Positions 8,777-16,647 of a DNA stretch of 64,000 nt are shown here, one piece after another. This DNA comes from Bin55 sp964511425 (GTDB taxonomy: Bacteria > Pseudomonadota > Gammaproteobacteria > Pseudomonadales > Azotimanducaceae): assembly GCA_964511425.1 (NCBI GenBank), contig CAZEFI010000004.1, positions 1-64,000 on the forward strand. Reading direction: 5' to 3'. A program made the translations under genes and the position numbers. A model generated the notes under the pieces. That model saw nothing but the letters and a program-made list of their open reading frames with translations, ran no database searches and was not told the DNA's origin. Position 1 is the first letter of the stretch, and each line of letters opens with the position of its first letter.

Positions 8777-10372
8777 CTACTGAGCAGCGACAGACGCATG
8801 TTCGCGACTAGACGAAAATGACACGTCTGGCCATCTTTCTTCGATGAGTTGTAAATTCGGTCTTGATGTGGCTAACAACGCTAGATGATCGCCCCCGTCT
8901 CTTGCGAGTTGCGTTTGTGTACGAGCGCAAAATTCTCGCATGAGTTTTTTATCTTCACTGCTAACCCAGCGAACAGTGTAAATATTGCACGGTTCATACG
9001 TGCACTCTGCACCGTATTCATTCGCCAAACGGAACGCCACTAAGTCAAACTGCAGTTGGCCAATTGCTCCGAGAATCACGTCATTATTGGTCATCATGCT
9101 GAAGACTTGGGTTACACCCTCTTCCGATAGTTGTTTGATACCGGTTTGTAGTCGTTTCATGTGTAATGGATTCTTCGGACGAACCCGTTTAAATATTTCC
9201 GGGGCGAAGTTTGGCACACCTTTAAATTGCAATTTTTCACCTTCGGTAAACGTATCCCCGATGCGGATCGTACCGTGATTGTGAAGCCCGATTATGTCGC
9301 CAGCATACGCTTCTTCAACTCGTGCCCTGTCCCCAGCCATAAACGTAACTGCATCGGCAATTTTGATATCGCGATCTAATCTTACATGACGCATTTTCAT
9401 GCCTTTCTGATAGGCTCCCGAACATATGCGAAGAAAAGCGATTCGATCTCGATGTTGTGGATCCATGTTCGCTTGAATCTTAAACACAAAACCACTAAAC
9501 GAATCGCAGTAGGGTGAAACCTTACCGTCATTCGTCTCCCGTTCAAGTGGAGGTGGAGCTTTCTTAACGAAAACATCCATCAAGTCGGCGATACCAAAGT
9601 TCTGTAATGCCGATCCGAAAAACACCGGAGTCTGGCGTCCTTCACGATATTCTTGTTCGTCGACGACATGGCCCGCTCCTTTCAGCAATTCAATAGTCTC
9701 TTGAGTCTCTGCGTAATCTACACCAAGCCACTCTTTCGCTTCCCTTGAGTCGATACCTTGGATGACCTTGTACGCATACGTTGTACTCCCATGTCCTTGC
9801 TCGTAGATCTTGAGCTCATCCAAGTCCAAACGGTAAATTCCTCGCAAAGTTCGGCCCGACCCGATCGGCCAACTCATCGGTGTACATTCCACTTGTAGTT
9901 CGTCTTCAATGTGACTGATCATATCGAGTGGATCCAAGCATTCTCGGTCTAATTTGTTAACCAAAGTAACGATTGGCGTATCGCGCATGCGGCAGATCTC
10001 AACGAGTTTGCGGGTACGTGGTTCCACGCCTTTAGCTCCGTCTATCACCATGACCGCTGAGTCTACCGCTGTCAGCGTGCGATAAGTATCTTCGGAAAAA
10101 TCCTCATGGCCTGGAGTATCGAGAAGATTTATCACATGATCCTGGTACTCAAACTGCATTACCGAAGTCGTAACCGATATACCTCGCTGTCGTTCCAAAG
10201 CCATCCAATCTGATTTTGCTTGTCGACCACTTTTCTTTGCTTTTACGGTCCCGGCCATTTGAATAGCATTGCCCATCAGCAGCATCTTTTCTGTCACCGT
10301 GGTTTTTCCCGCATCTGGATGGGAGATAATGGCAAAGGTACGCCGCTTGCTGACTTGTTCTGAATTTCGCAT
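8777..10372 (-). CDS. prfC: Peptide chain release factor 3
   Basis: This translational GTPase of about 531 residues recycles class I release factors RF1 and RF2 from the ribosome after peptide release. GTPase motifs are in order: G1 SHPDAGKTT, the switch region RGISVTTS, G3 DTPGHEDF and G4 NKLDRE. The rest matches RF3 domains II and III in length. ATG at 10372 is preferred over an in-frame TTG one codon upstream. It is convergent with fabY. A single-gene unit is likely, since rimI ends about 90 bp upstream on the same strand. Confidence 0.93.
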   Translation of the reverse strand: MRNSEQVSKRRTFAIISHPDAGKTTVTEKMLLMGNAIQMAGTVKAKKSGRQAKSDWMALERQRGISVTTSVMQFEYQDHVINLLDTPGHEDFSEDTYRTLTAVDSAVMVIDGAKGVEPRTRKLVEICRMRDTPIVTLVNKLDRECLDPLDMISHIEDELQVECTPMSWPIGSGRTLRGIYRLDLDELKIYEQGHGSTTYAYKVIQGIDSREAKEWLGVDYAETQETIELLKGAGHVVDEQEYREGRQTPVFFGSALQNFGIADLMDVFVKKAPPPLERETNDGKVSPYCDSFSGFVFKIQANMDPQHRDRIAFLRICSGAYQKGMKMRHVRLDRDIKIADAVTFMAGDRARVEEAYAGDIIGLHNHGTIRIGDTFTEGEKLQFKGVPNFAPEIFKRVRPKNPLHMKRLQTGIKQLSEEGVTQVFSMMTNNDVILGAIGQLQFDLVAFRLANEYGAECTYEPCNIYTVRWVSSEDKKLMREFCARTQTQLARDGGDHLALLATSRPNLQLIEERWPDVSFSSSREHASVAAQ

Positions 10373-10463
10373 CAATATTGTTTTTTATGGTACTGTAAAA
10401 CTATAGCGACTAACGATACCACCAGTTTTGATTGTCTTGGTATCGCTAACAAACTCCAACCAA

Positions 10464-10922
10464 TCACTCGTTTAACTCCAGCGCAAATACATCTGCATGC
10501 TCTCGACCTTGAACCGATTCGTAATAGTTGTACCGTCGATCAATTTTCTGAAACCCCATTCCCCGGTAGAGATGTTGTGCCACGGAATTGGAAGCCCTGA
10601 CCTCGAGAAAGAGATCGCGCATGTTTTTCTCTCTGCAACGAGCGAGCGCAAAACTCAAAATCTGCTTACCATATCCGTTTCCCTGAAAAGGTAGATCGAC
10701 ACAAAGATTCAATAGTTGCGCTGATTTTCCAACAAAATATAGGATGCAGTAACCAATTAAACCTTCGTCGGTTTTTAATTTCCAACATTCGTAAGCGTCG
10801 TTGTACAAGCAAGGTTGGAATGTGTTCAATTTCCAACCAAATGACATCACTCGTTGTTCAATAGCTACAACCGACCGTAAATCCGATTCCTCCATCGGTT
10901 GAAGCATTGCTTCACTGGTCAT
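10464..10922 (-). CDS. rimI: Ribosomal protein S18 alanine N-acetyltransferase
   Basis: This GNAT acetyltransferase of 152 residues fits RimI, which acetylates the N-terminal alanine of ribosomal protein S18. The acetyl-CoA loop reads LPFQGNGYGKQIL, and the C-terminal part has NSVAQHLYRGMGFQ followed by YNYYES, the usual RimI pattern. The start was moved inward to ATG 10922, since the longer reading runs back through the upstream gene. The 5' end then overlaps that gene by 11 bp. This is the holD-rimI order known from Escherichia coli, which supports both calls. Confidence 0.85.
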   Translation of the reverse strand: MTSEAMLQPMEESDLRSVVAIEQRVMSFGWKLNTFQPCLYNDAYECWKLKTDEGLIGYCILYFVGKSAQLLNLCVDLPFQGNGYGKQILSFALARCREKNMRDLFLEVRASNSVAQHLYRGMGFQKIDRRYNYYESVQGREHADVFALELNE

Positions 10923-11577
10923 CTCGCAGGAAATTCCAGAGTAATCGCTTGAACGCTGGAGAAGCGGAATCATCAAAACTGTGCAAAACACGCGCGCCGT
11001 TGAATAACTTTTGATCAGACAGTTGAATCGAATTTTTACCAATGCCGACAACGTACGAAGGAAGACCTTTGCCTAACGATCTAGCTTTTGCACGAAATGC
11101 TTGCCGCGCGCTTTCTAGCGAAGAATCGTTTGAATTTCTTACGGAGCTGAATGGGGCTTCTGTCGGCCAGTTAAATTGGAAAAAAGACAATTGCGATTCA
11201 TCCGAGTTTAAGCCTTTCAAATGTTGAAATGCGCGAAAAATGTCTTCTGTTAGGTCTCGATCAATTGCACTGTTATCTTTGATCAACAAGAGACCACTAC
11301 CAATACTACAACACACATCAATCGTGACTTTTTCAGTCGAAGTCGAATTGTGTTTTTCTGGCGATTCCTTTTTTCTCAAAGAAGTTGCCAGGTCAGCCTC
11401 GGTCGCCGTCGAATAACCGTCCTTGCTAGTCGTATTTGACGTTGAAACATTTACATTTTCTGTAATTTCTTGAGTAGACTCTTTAACGCTCGTTCTTTGG
11501 AAGGTATCTTTGACTGTACGAGGTCGCCAGACATCAATCCCCATGCGTTGTAGCCATTGAACTTTGCTTGACTTCAT
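10912..11577 (-). CDS. holD: Probable DNA polymerase III psi subunit (HolD-like)
   Basis: This 221-residue protein is weakly conserved. Its N-terminus (KVQWLQRMGIDVWRPR) resembles the HolD start, the segment by which psi binds the clamp loader. A serine/threonine-rich, probably disordered stretch follows at about residues 25-85. The C-terminal part has psi-like features: a hydrophobic strand GSGLLLIKD, then FNWP and a final helix RLLWNFLRDD. Psi links the clamp loader to chi and SSB at the replication fork. The overlap with rimI is the strongest support, because holD-rimI is a conserved pair. E. coli psi is only 137 residues, so the low-complexity linker is an addition. Confidence 0.6.
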   Translation of the reverse strand: MKSSKVQWLQRMGIDVWRPRTVKDTFQRTSVKESTQEITENVNVSTSNTTSKDGYSTATEADLATSLRKKESPEKHNSTSTEKVTIDVCCSIGSGLLLIKDNSAIDRDLTEDIFRAFQHLKGLNSDESQLSFFQFNWPTEAPFSSVRNSNDSSLESARQAFRAKARSLGKGLPSYVVGIGKNSIQLSDQKLFNGARVLHSFDDSASPAFKRLLWNFLRDDQ

Positions 11578-11730
11578 GAATAAAGGTTTCCGAAACGCTT
11601 CACAGAAAGACTTTTAAACGATGGCGGAGCATGTGCACTGAGCAAAAATAGGTTACAGCGAATTGTGAGGATCTAGTGCTGAAAATGAAGCACCAGAGAT
11701 GGAGTGCCGAGAGGCTAGAACAAATTGTCG

Positions 11731-11937
11731 TTAAACGCTGGCTTTCTTCTTTCGAGGCGGTTGTGGTTTGCGTGAAATCACAATGTGCTTACTTCGGTTC
11801 TTTTCGTCTTGTCCGGTCGCGCCGGCAGGTACTGATTTTATTTTCATACCTTCTTTAAGATATACTTCTATATCTCTTTCTAACTCCTCTCGCGACTTAC
11901 GCATTGAAGCTAAAGTCGCTGTGACTTTTCTAGCCAT
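11731..11937 (-). CDS. Small basic protein, SutA-like motif
   Basis: This 68-residue protein has a predicted helix (REELERDIEVYLKEG) running into KIKSVPAGATG and a tail of basic and proline residues (RKPQPPRKKKA). The helix-turn pattern recalls the C-terminal region of SutA, a small RNA polymerase-associated protein of Pseudomonas, but this is an impression and not a firm homology. An extended -10 promoter lies just upstream and AAGGA lies some 15 bases before the ATG, rather far for a ribosome site. It lies upstream of holD on the same strand, separated by about 150 bp. Confidence 0.5.
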   Translation of the reverse strand: MARKVTATLASMRKSREELERDIEVYLKEGMKIKSVPAGATGQDEKNRSKHIVISRKPQPPRKKKASV

Positions 11938-11968
11938 GAATTTTAGTCTTTATCCTTACAAACCGTAT

Positions 11969-11977
11969 AGTATAACA
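11969..11977 (-). promoter_or_regulatory. Extended -10 promoter of the small basic protein
   Basis: On the minus strand TATACT lies at 11974-11969 and is preceded by TG plus one base, an extended -10 element. The predicted RNA start is about 11962, giving a 5' leader of some 25 bases before the ATG at 11937. No strong -35 is visible, which is usual for this promoter class. Confidence 0.45.
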
Positions 11978-12200
11978 CAAACATACTTAGAATACCTTAT
12001 ACATATGTATATATCTAGTGAGTATCAACGAAACTAGGACAACTTCCGCGTTTAAACTAGTATGTCACCAACTCTATTGAAGCGATATTGCCCTTGGCAA
12101 TCAACCCATCTACTGTTTATACGAAATTTTGATCGGCGTTCGCAGAAATTGACGTACTCTCGATTGACACATTTAAGTAATGACAAAATCACGAACAAGA

Positions 12201-12216
12201 TGTTCCACGTGGAACA
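12201..12216. promoter_or_regulatory. parS: parS chromosome-partitioning site (ParB binding)
   Basis: The 16-base sequence TGTTCCACGTGGAACA is a perfect palindrome and fits the bacterial parS consensus TGTTYCACGTGRAACA, the specific binding site of ParB. Such sites load ParB and SMC near the replication origin. It sits one base beyond the phhB stop codon, outside any gene. No second full match was found in the window by eye, and parA/parB are not in the window. Confidence 0.85.
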
Positions 12217-12217
12217 T

Positions 12218-12568
12218 TTATACAGTATTAAAAATCTGGTCGCATCTAGCTGCCATGATGAAGTCGTTTAGATGCAATCCTCCAACGGAATGTGACCACC
12301 ATTTCACTGTCAGGTAGTGATATTCAGTAGTCATCTCAGGGTGGTGTTGCACTTCCTCAGCCAAATCCGAAACTTTGTGGTGAAACGCGACAACAGCAGG
12401 ATATGCCGAACACTTAAATTTTCGTTCAAGATAGTAGAACTTTCCCTCTACTGAATAGTTCACTTTCCATGCTGGAATCTCCTTCAAAAGGTCTTTGACT
12501 TCTTCTGCGGTCAGCGACTTAGACTCCTTTGTAAGCGGTTCAATCTTTCGATCTGATATAGCTGTCAT
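12218..12568 (-). CDS. phhB: Pterin-4a-carbinolamine dehydratase
   Basis: This 116-residue protein matches 4a-hydroxytetrahydrobiopterin dehydratase, which dehydrates the 4a-hydroxypterin made by aromatic amino acid hydroxylases so that the cofactor can be recycled. The signature HHPEM and the C-terminal VKWWSHSVGGLHLNDFIMA are characteristic. ATG at 12568 (MTAISDRK) is preferred to a TTG 13 codons upstream. It lies just downstream of msrQ on the same strand. No phenylalanine hydroxylase is in the window, so its hydroxylase partner is unknown. Confidence 0.88.
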   Translation of the reverse strand: MTAISDRKIEPLTKESKSLTAEEVKDLLKEIPAWKVNYSVEGKFYYLERKFKCSAYPAVVAFHHKVSDLAEEVQHHPEMTTEYHYLTVKWWSHSVGGLHLNDFIMAARCDQIFNTV

Positions 12569-12616
12569 AATTCTTTGAATCCTCTTGGTTGTGTTTGGAA
12601 TGACCAAGTTTAACGA

Positions 12617-13300
12617 CTAATTCGTTGCGGTGGAAGTGTTTGTCGGAGCTCTTCTTTGTCGCAATGTATGAACTATTCGTTCAATGAAAAGGAGAAGGAG
12701 GATTGACCCGTAGACTACGGTGTCTGTAAAAGTCGATCGTTCCTGCATCCACAAATGAACTAGTGCAAGTACAGCTATCACGTAAATCAGACGATGGAGT
12801 CGTTTCCAATTCAATTTTAGTCGCTTTCGCCAGCCCCGTGTCGACGTAACTGCTAACGGTATTAAGAGTAGCAACGCAGACAGACCAAAAATGATGTAGG
12901 GACGCTTCGAGAAGTCTCCCAGTAGAGTATTGAAATCGAACCCCAAAATCGCAGAGAGATACGCCAAAAAGTGCAGAACAACATACGTGAATGCAAACAA
13001 TCCACAAGTTCGTCTGTGTTGCACAAGCACCGGGAGCTTAAATAGTCTCGATACTGAGGACACTAGTAGCGTCAAATACAGGAATCGTATGGACCACGTA
13101 CCCAATCGATCCACGAGTACATCACCTGGATTCGGACCTAATCCAGAACCAGGGTCGAATAACTCTATTCGAACATCATTGAGAATTAGCACTAGCGGTA
13201 TTGCGAGCAACAGTCCCACAATCCATTTTGCTGGTTTCTTTGCAAGAAACCCGAGTCGGACCCGTGCCACCATTCTTACTTTTGACGCACCATCAGGCAA
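12617..13300 (-). CDS. msrQ: MsrQ, haem-binding membrane subunit of the periplasmic methionine sulfoxide reductase
   Basis: This protein of about 227 residues has roughly six transmembrane segments and belongs to the ferric reductase-like YedZ/MsrQ family. MsrQ passes electrons from the quinone pool to MsrP, which repairs oxidised methionine in periplasmic proteins. Candidate haem histidines lie in VVLHFLAY, RLHRLIYV and LVHLWMQ. The start is uncertain: TTG 13300 as given, or ATG 13273 nine codons later. msrP lies immediately upstream on the same strand, the usual msrP-msrQ pair. Confidence 0.9.
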   Translation of the reverse strand: MPDGASKVRMVARVRLGFLAKKPAKWIVGLLLAIPLVLILNDVRIELFDPGSGLGPNPGDVLVDRLGTWSIRFLYLTLLVSSVSRLFKLPVLVQHRRTCGLFAFTYVVLHFLAYLSAILGFDFNTLLGDFSKRPYIIFGLSALLLLIPLAVTSTRGWRKRLKLNWKRLHRLIYVIAVLALVHLWMQERSTFTDTVVYGSILLLLFIERIVHTLRQRRAPTNTSTATN

Positions 13301-13346
13301 GATACACGCACTAACTCAAAAATCAGTGTGTGTTTTCGACGATTTC

Positions 13347-14303
13347 TCAGTAGCTCTTCTCTAAATCCATCCCTTCGTAGAGACTAGCGACTTCTTCGTA
13401 CCCGTTGAACATTCGGGTCTTCGTATTCCGCGCAAAAAGTCCTTGCGGCAGTCTTCTCTCCGTAGCTTGCGACCAACGTGGATGGTCAACTTCGGGATTC
13501 ACATTAGCGTAGAAACCATACTCGTGCGGGGCGGACAAATTCCAAGTTGTACGTGGTTGTCGCCTTGTGAGTTCAATTTTGACTATGGACTTAATGCTCT
13601 TAAACCCATATTTCCATGGAACGACTAGTCTAAACGGGGCACCATTTTGTTTCGGCAGTACTTTTCCGTACATACCAATGGCAAAAATCGCGAGTGGATG
13701 ATTTGCTTCATCAATACGAAGTCCTTCAACGTAGGGATATTCGATAGTCGCGAACACACTCTTCGTACCAGGCATCTCTTTCTTCCGCAATAAAGTAGTA
13801 AACTTAACGTACTTCGCACTACTCAATGGTTTAAATTTATCCAACACTTTTTTCACTGGAAAACCGATCCACGGGATCACCATCGACCAAGCTTCTACAC
13901 ATCGAAGACGATAGATTCTCTCTTCTAAATCTATTCCTTTGAGTACATCTTCAAGGTCTAACTTACCCGGTTTTTCCACTAATCCTTTTACTTGGATAGT
14001 CCAAGGATCGACGGTCAATTGGTGCGCGTGCGCGGCCGGATCTCCTTTACCGGTACCAAACTCAAAAAAATTGTTATAACTTGTGGCATGCTTCTCTGGT
14101 GTGATATCTTCCCCGATTTCCTCCCCAGGTTCATAGCCGTGATCTTTAACCCAATTCTCTGGTAGAGCAAAGCTCGAATGTGCTAACGCACCTGCTGCTA
14201 CTATGGCTGAAGACTGGCCGATGAATTTCCGCCGGGACAGATATATAGCTTCCGGAGTTATTTCCGTACTAGGTATTTCTTTCTTCGTCTTGATTAGTAC
14301 CAT
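13347..14303 (-). CDS. msrP: MsrP, molybdopterin catalytic subunit of the periplasmic methionine sulfoxide reductase
   Basis: This 318-residue protein of the sulfite oxidase fold reduces methionine sulfoxide in periplasmic proteins. A twin-arginine signal (LSRRKFIGQSS followed by a hydrophobic stretch) directs folded export, as expected for a molybdenum cofactor enzyme. The molybdenum-ligand cysteine is in RLRCVEAW. The start is set at ATG 14303 (MVLIKTKKEIPSTEITPEAIYL), because AAAGGA lies six or so bases upstream and family members begin this way; an ATG 15 codons upstream is less likely. msrQ follows downstream. The moaB gene of this window contributes to its cofactor pathway. Confidence 0.92.
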   Translation of the reverse strand: MVLIKTKKEIPSTEITPEAIYLSRRKFIGQSSAIVAAGALAHSSFALPENWVKDHGYEPGEEIGEDITPEKHATSYNNFFEFGTGKGDPAAHAHQLTVDPWTIQVKGLVEKPGKLDLEDVLKGIDLEERIYRLRCVEAWSMVIPWIGFPVKKVLDKFKPLSSAKYVKFTTLLRKKEMPGTKSVFATIEYPYVEGLRIDEANHPLAIFAIGMYGKVLPKQNGAPFRLVVPWKYGFKSIKSIVKIELTRRQPRTTWNLSAPHEYGFYANVNPEVDHPRWSQATERRLPQGLFARNTKTRMFNGYEEVASLYEGMDLEKSY

Positions 14304-14457
14304 CTTCTTTCCTTTGCTACGCTTTGAGCGATCTTCACAAATAAGCATTGTTCACTATTATTCTACTTCGAGGGTATAGAACACTTAAAATCTACACCGA
14401 CAAAGTACAAAAAGATTGACTTCCTTCTTACCCCTAAGTTCCTTACACTAAAAAAAT

Positions 14458-15120
14458 ATGTCGACACCCACGCTCACCATCGCCGAAGAAGTTGTGCTTT
14501 TACAGTTACACGATGAAGACGGTACTTTTATTCATACCACCGATTGGTCTAACCGGTATGCCATGAGCGGAGCGATACTTATGGAGCTTGCAGAAACCGG
14601 AAGGATCGATTCAGACTTAGAAGAACTCTTCGCCACGCAGAACGAGCCTATTGGACAGCGCGTCGCGGATGAAGTCCTCAACGACATTGCGAATCTCACT
14701 GAACGACGAAGTATCCGCTACTGGGTCGAGTTTGTGTCCGAACGAGCCGACGAAATCCGAGACGAGGCCATTTCCGGTTTACTCAGTAAAGGTGTTATAG
14801 AACAGCAGGACGCTCGGTTTCTGTGGGTTTTTCGTTCGCGCAGATACCCTGTTATCGACGGTCGTACAGAGAAAGAAGTGAAACTTCGGCTTTACGAATT
14901 ACTATTCTCTGACAATATCCCCACCCCTCGTGACGTTATTTTGCTTTGTTTGGTTCACGCAACGGGAATCTTGAACGCACTTTTGCCTGCAGATCAGGTC
15001 GAGACGGTAGCGGACCGGATCGAACAAATTCGTTCGCTAGATCTCATTGGACAAGATGTTGTATCTGCGATCAAAGACATTGAACTGTCTATAGCGATCG
15101 CGACAGCACCACTTTTCTGA
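14458..15120 (+). CDS. GPP34 (GOLPH3/Vps74-like) family protein
   Basis: This 220-residue protein fits the GPP34 family: an opening TIAEEVVLLQLHDEDG, then YAMSGAILMELAETGRI, and a late segment DVILLCLVHATGILNALL. Eukaryotic members bind phosphatidylinositol 4-phosphate and sort Golgi enzymes. The role of bacterial members is unknown, so no function is claimed. It has no signal peptide or membrane span. The gene is divergent from msrP and convergent with ilvC, leaving one base between stops. Confidence 0.75.
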   Translation: MSTPTLTIAEEVVLLQLHDEDGTFIHTTDWSNRYAMSGAILMELAETGRIDSDLEELFATQNEPIGQRVADEVLNDIANLTERRSIRYWVEFVSERADEIRDEAISGLLSKGVIEQQDARFLWVFRSRRYPVIDGRTEKEVKLRLYELLFSDNIPTPRDVILLCLVHATGILNALLPADQVETVADRIEQIRSLDLIGQDVVSAIKDIELSIAIATAPLF

Positions 15121-15121
15121 A

Positions 15122-16141
15122 CTAATTAACGGATTTGTCGACGAGTTTCTTTTCTTCAATCCAAGGCATCAATGATCGTAAGCGAGCACCAACTTTTTCG
15201 ATCAAGTGTTCCTTACTAAGCCTACGCATAGCATTCACGGTTGTTGCTCCAGCCTGACTTTCAGCAATGAATTCTCGAGCAAATTTTCCGTTTTGAATTT
15301 CCCGTAATATTTCACGCATCTCTCGGCGTGTTTCCTGTGTTATGATCCTATCGCCACGAGAAATGCCACCATATTCTGCTGTGTTTGAAACCGTGTACCA
15401 CATATTTGTAATCCCACCTTCATAAAAGAAGTCAACAATTAGCTTGAGTTCATGTAGACATTCAAAGTACGCCATTTCAGGCGCGTATCCAGCTTCTACA
15501 AGTGTTTCGAAACCTGCCTGCACTAAAGCAGCCGCACCACCACATAAAACTACTTGTTCACCAAATAGATCGGTTTCGGTCTCCTCTCGAAACGTGGTCT
15601 CAATTATGCCTGCTCGACCTGCACCTATTGCCATTGCATAAGATAACGCCGTGTCCTCTGCACGACCAGAGTAATCTTGTGCCACTGCGTACAGTGCTAA
15701 CATACCGATACCACTTTCGTAGTTTGCCCTTAGAGTATGTCCTGGACCTTTCGGGGCAACCATAATCACATCAACATCCGACTCTGGTGCAATCAGTTCG
15801 TAGTGCACGTTAAAACCATGTGCGAACGCGATCGTCGCTCCACTCTTCAAGTTTGGACCAATTTCTTCGCGGTATACATCTCGTTGTATTTCATCGGGTA
15901 GAAGGATCATCACGATGTCGGCACTACTGACAGCCTCTGTTACTGGCAATACCGAAAATCCTGCTTTCTTTGCTTTCGCCGCAGAAGGAGCACCTTCGTA
16001 AAGTCCAACAACAAGATTTTCGACTCCACTATCGCGGAGGTTGTTGGCGTGTGCGTGCCCCTGAGATCCGTATCCAAGCACTGCTACATTTCGTTGTTGA
16101 ACGATTGACAAATCGCAGTCTTTATCGTAATAAACTCGCAT
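15122..16141 (-). CDS. ilvC: Ketol-acid reductoisomerase
   Basis: This 339-residue enzyme converts acetolactate or acetohydroxybutyrate to the dihydroxy acid with NADPH in isoleucine, valine and leucine synthesis. The NADPH loop is GYGSQGHAHANNLRDSG, and the metal site lies in the segment with EETETDLFGEQ. It is the short (class I) form. ATG 16141 shares its A with the ilvH stop (TAATG) and has AGGAGC just upstream, so translational coupling is likely. It is the last gene of ilvB-ilvH-ilvC. Confidence 0.95.
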   Translation of the reverse strand: MRVYYDKDCDLSIVQQRNVAVLGYGSQGHAHANNLRDSGVENLVVGLYEGAPSAAKAKKAGFSVLPVTEAVSSADIVMILLPDEIQRDVYREEIGPNLKSGATIAFAHGFNVHYELIAPESDVDVIMVAPKGPGHTLRANYESGIGMLALYAVAQDYSGRAEDTALSYAMAIGAGRAGIIETTFREETETDLFGEQVVLCGGAAALVQAGFETLVEAGYAPEMAYFECLHELKLIVDFFYEGGITNMWYTVSNTAEYGGISRGDRIITQETRREMREILREIQNGKFAREFIAESQAGATTVNAMRRLSKEHLIEKVGARLRSLMPWIEEKKLVDKSVN

Positions 16142-16647
16142 TATGCTCCTTTCGTTACTGCTCCTAAAGATTTCGCACCACGACTGATACCACACATACC
16201 AGAACGCACGACTTCAAGTATGTGCGCTCGACCAATAGCTTCTAGAAATCCTAACAACTTAGGGGTTGGCCCTACTAGTTGTACCGTGTATGTATTAGTT
16301 GTCACATCGACAATTTGACCTCGAAAGATGTCACATGTTCGCTTTATTTCCTGGCGCTCATCACCTTCCGCACAGACCTTTACCAGCATGAGTTCTCGTT
16401 CGACATGTTCCACATGGACGAGGTCTACAACCTTTATTACACCAATCAATCGATTGAGGTGCTTCGTAATCTGCTCAATCGTCCGTGCATCTGAAATTGT
16501 GAGTAAAGTTAGTCGCGAGAGCGTGTCATCTTCTGTAGGTGCCACCGACAACGACTCGATGTTCACACTTCGTTGTGCAAACAAGCCAAGCACTCGTGCA
16601 AGTGCTCCTGCTTCATTTTCGAACAAAATAGCGAGAATGTGTTTCAC
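16141..16647 (-). CDS. ilvH: Acetolactate synthase regulatory subunit
   Basis: This 168-residue protein has the N-terminal ACT domain (FENEAGALARVLGLFAQRSVNIESL) and the C-terminal domain of the small subunit of acetohydroxyacid synthase. It stimulates the catalytic subunit and confers valine feedback inhibition. The start is GTG, overlapping the ilvB stop as GTGA. It lies between ilvB and ilvC. Confidence 0.94.
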   Translation of the reverse strand: MKHILAILFENEAGALARVLGLFAQRSVNIESLSVAPTEDDTLSRLTLLTISDARTIEQITKHLNRLIGVIKVVDLVHVEHVERELMLVKVCAEGDERQEIKRTCDIFRGQIVDVTTNTYTVQLVGPTPKLLGFLEAIGRAHILEVVRSGMCGISRGAKSLGAVTKGA

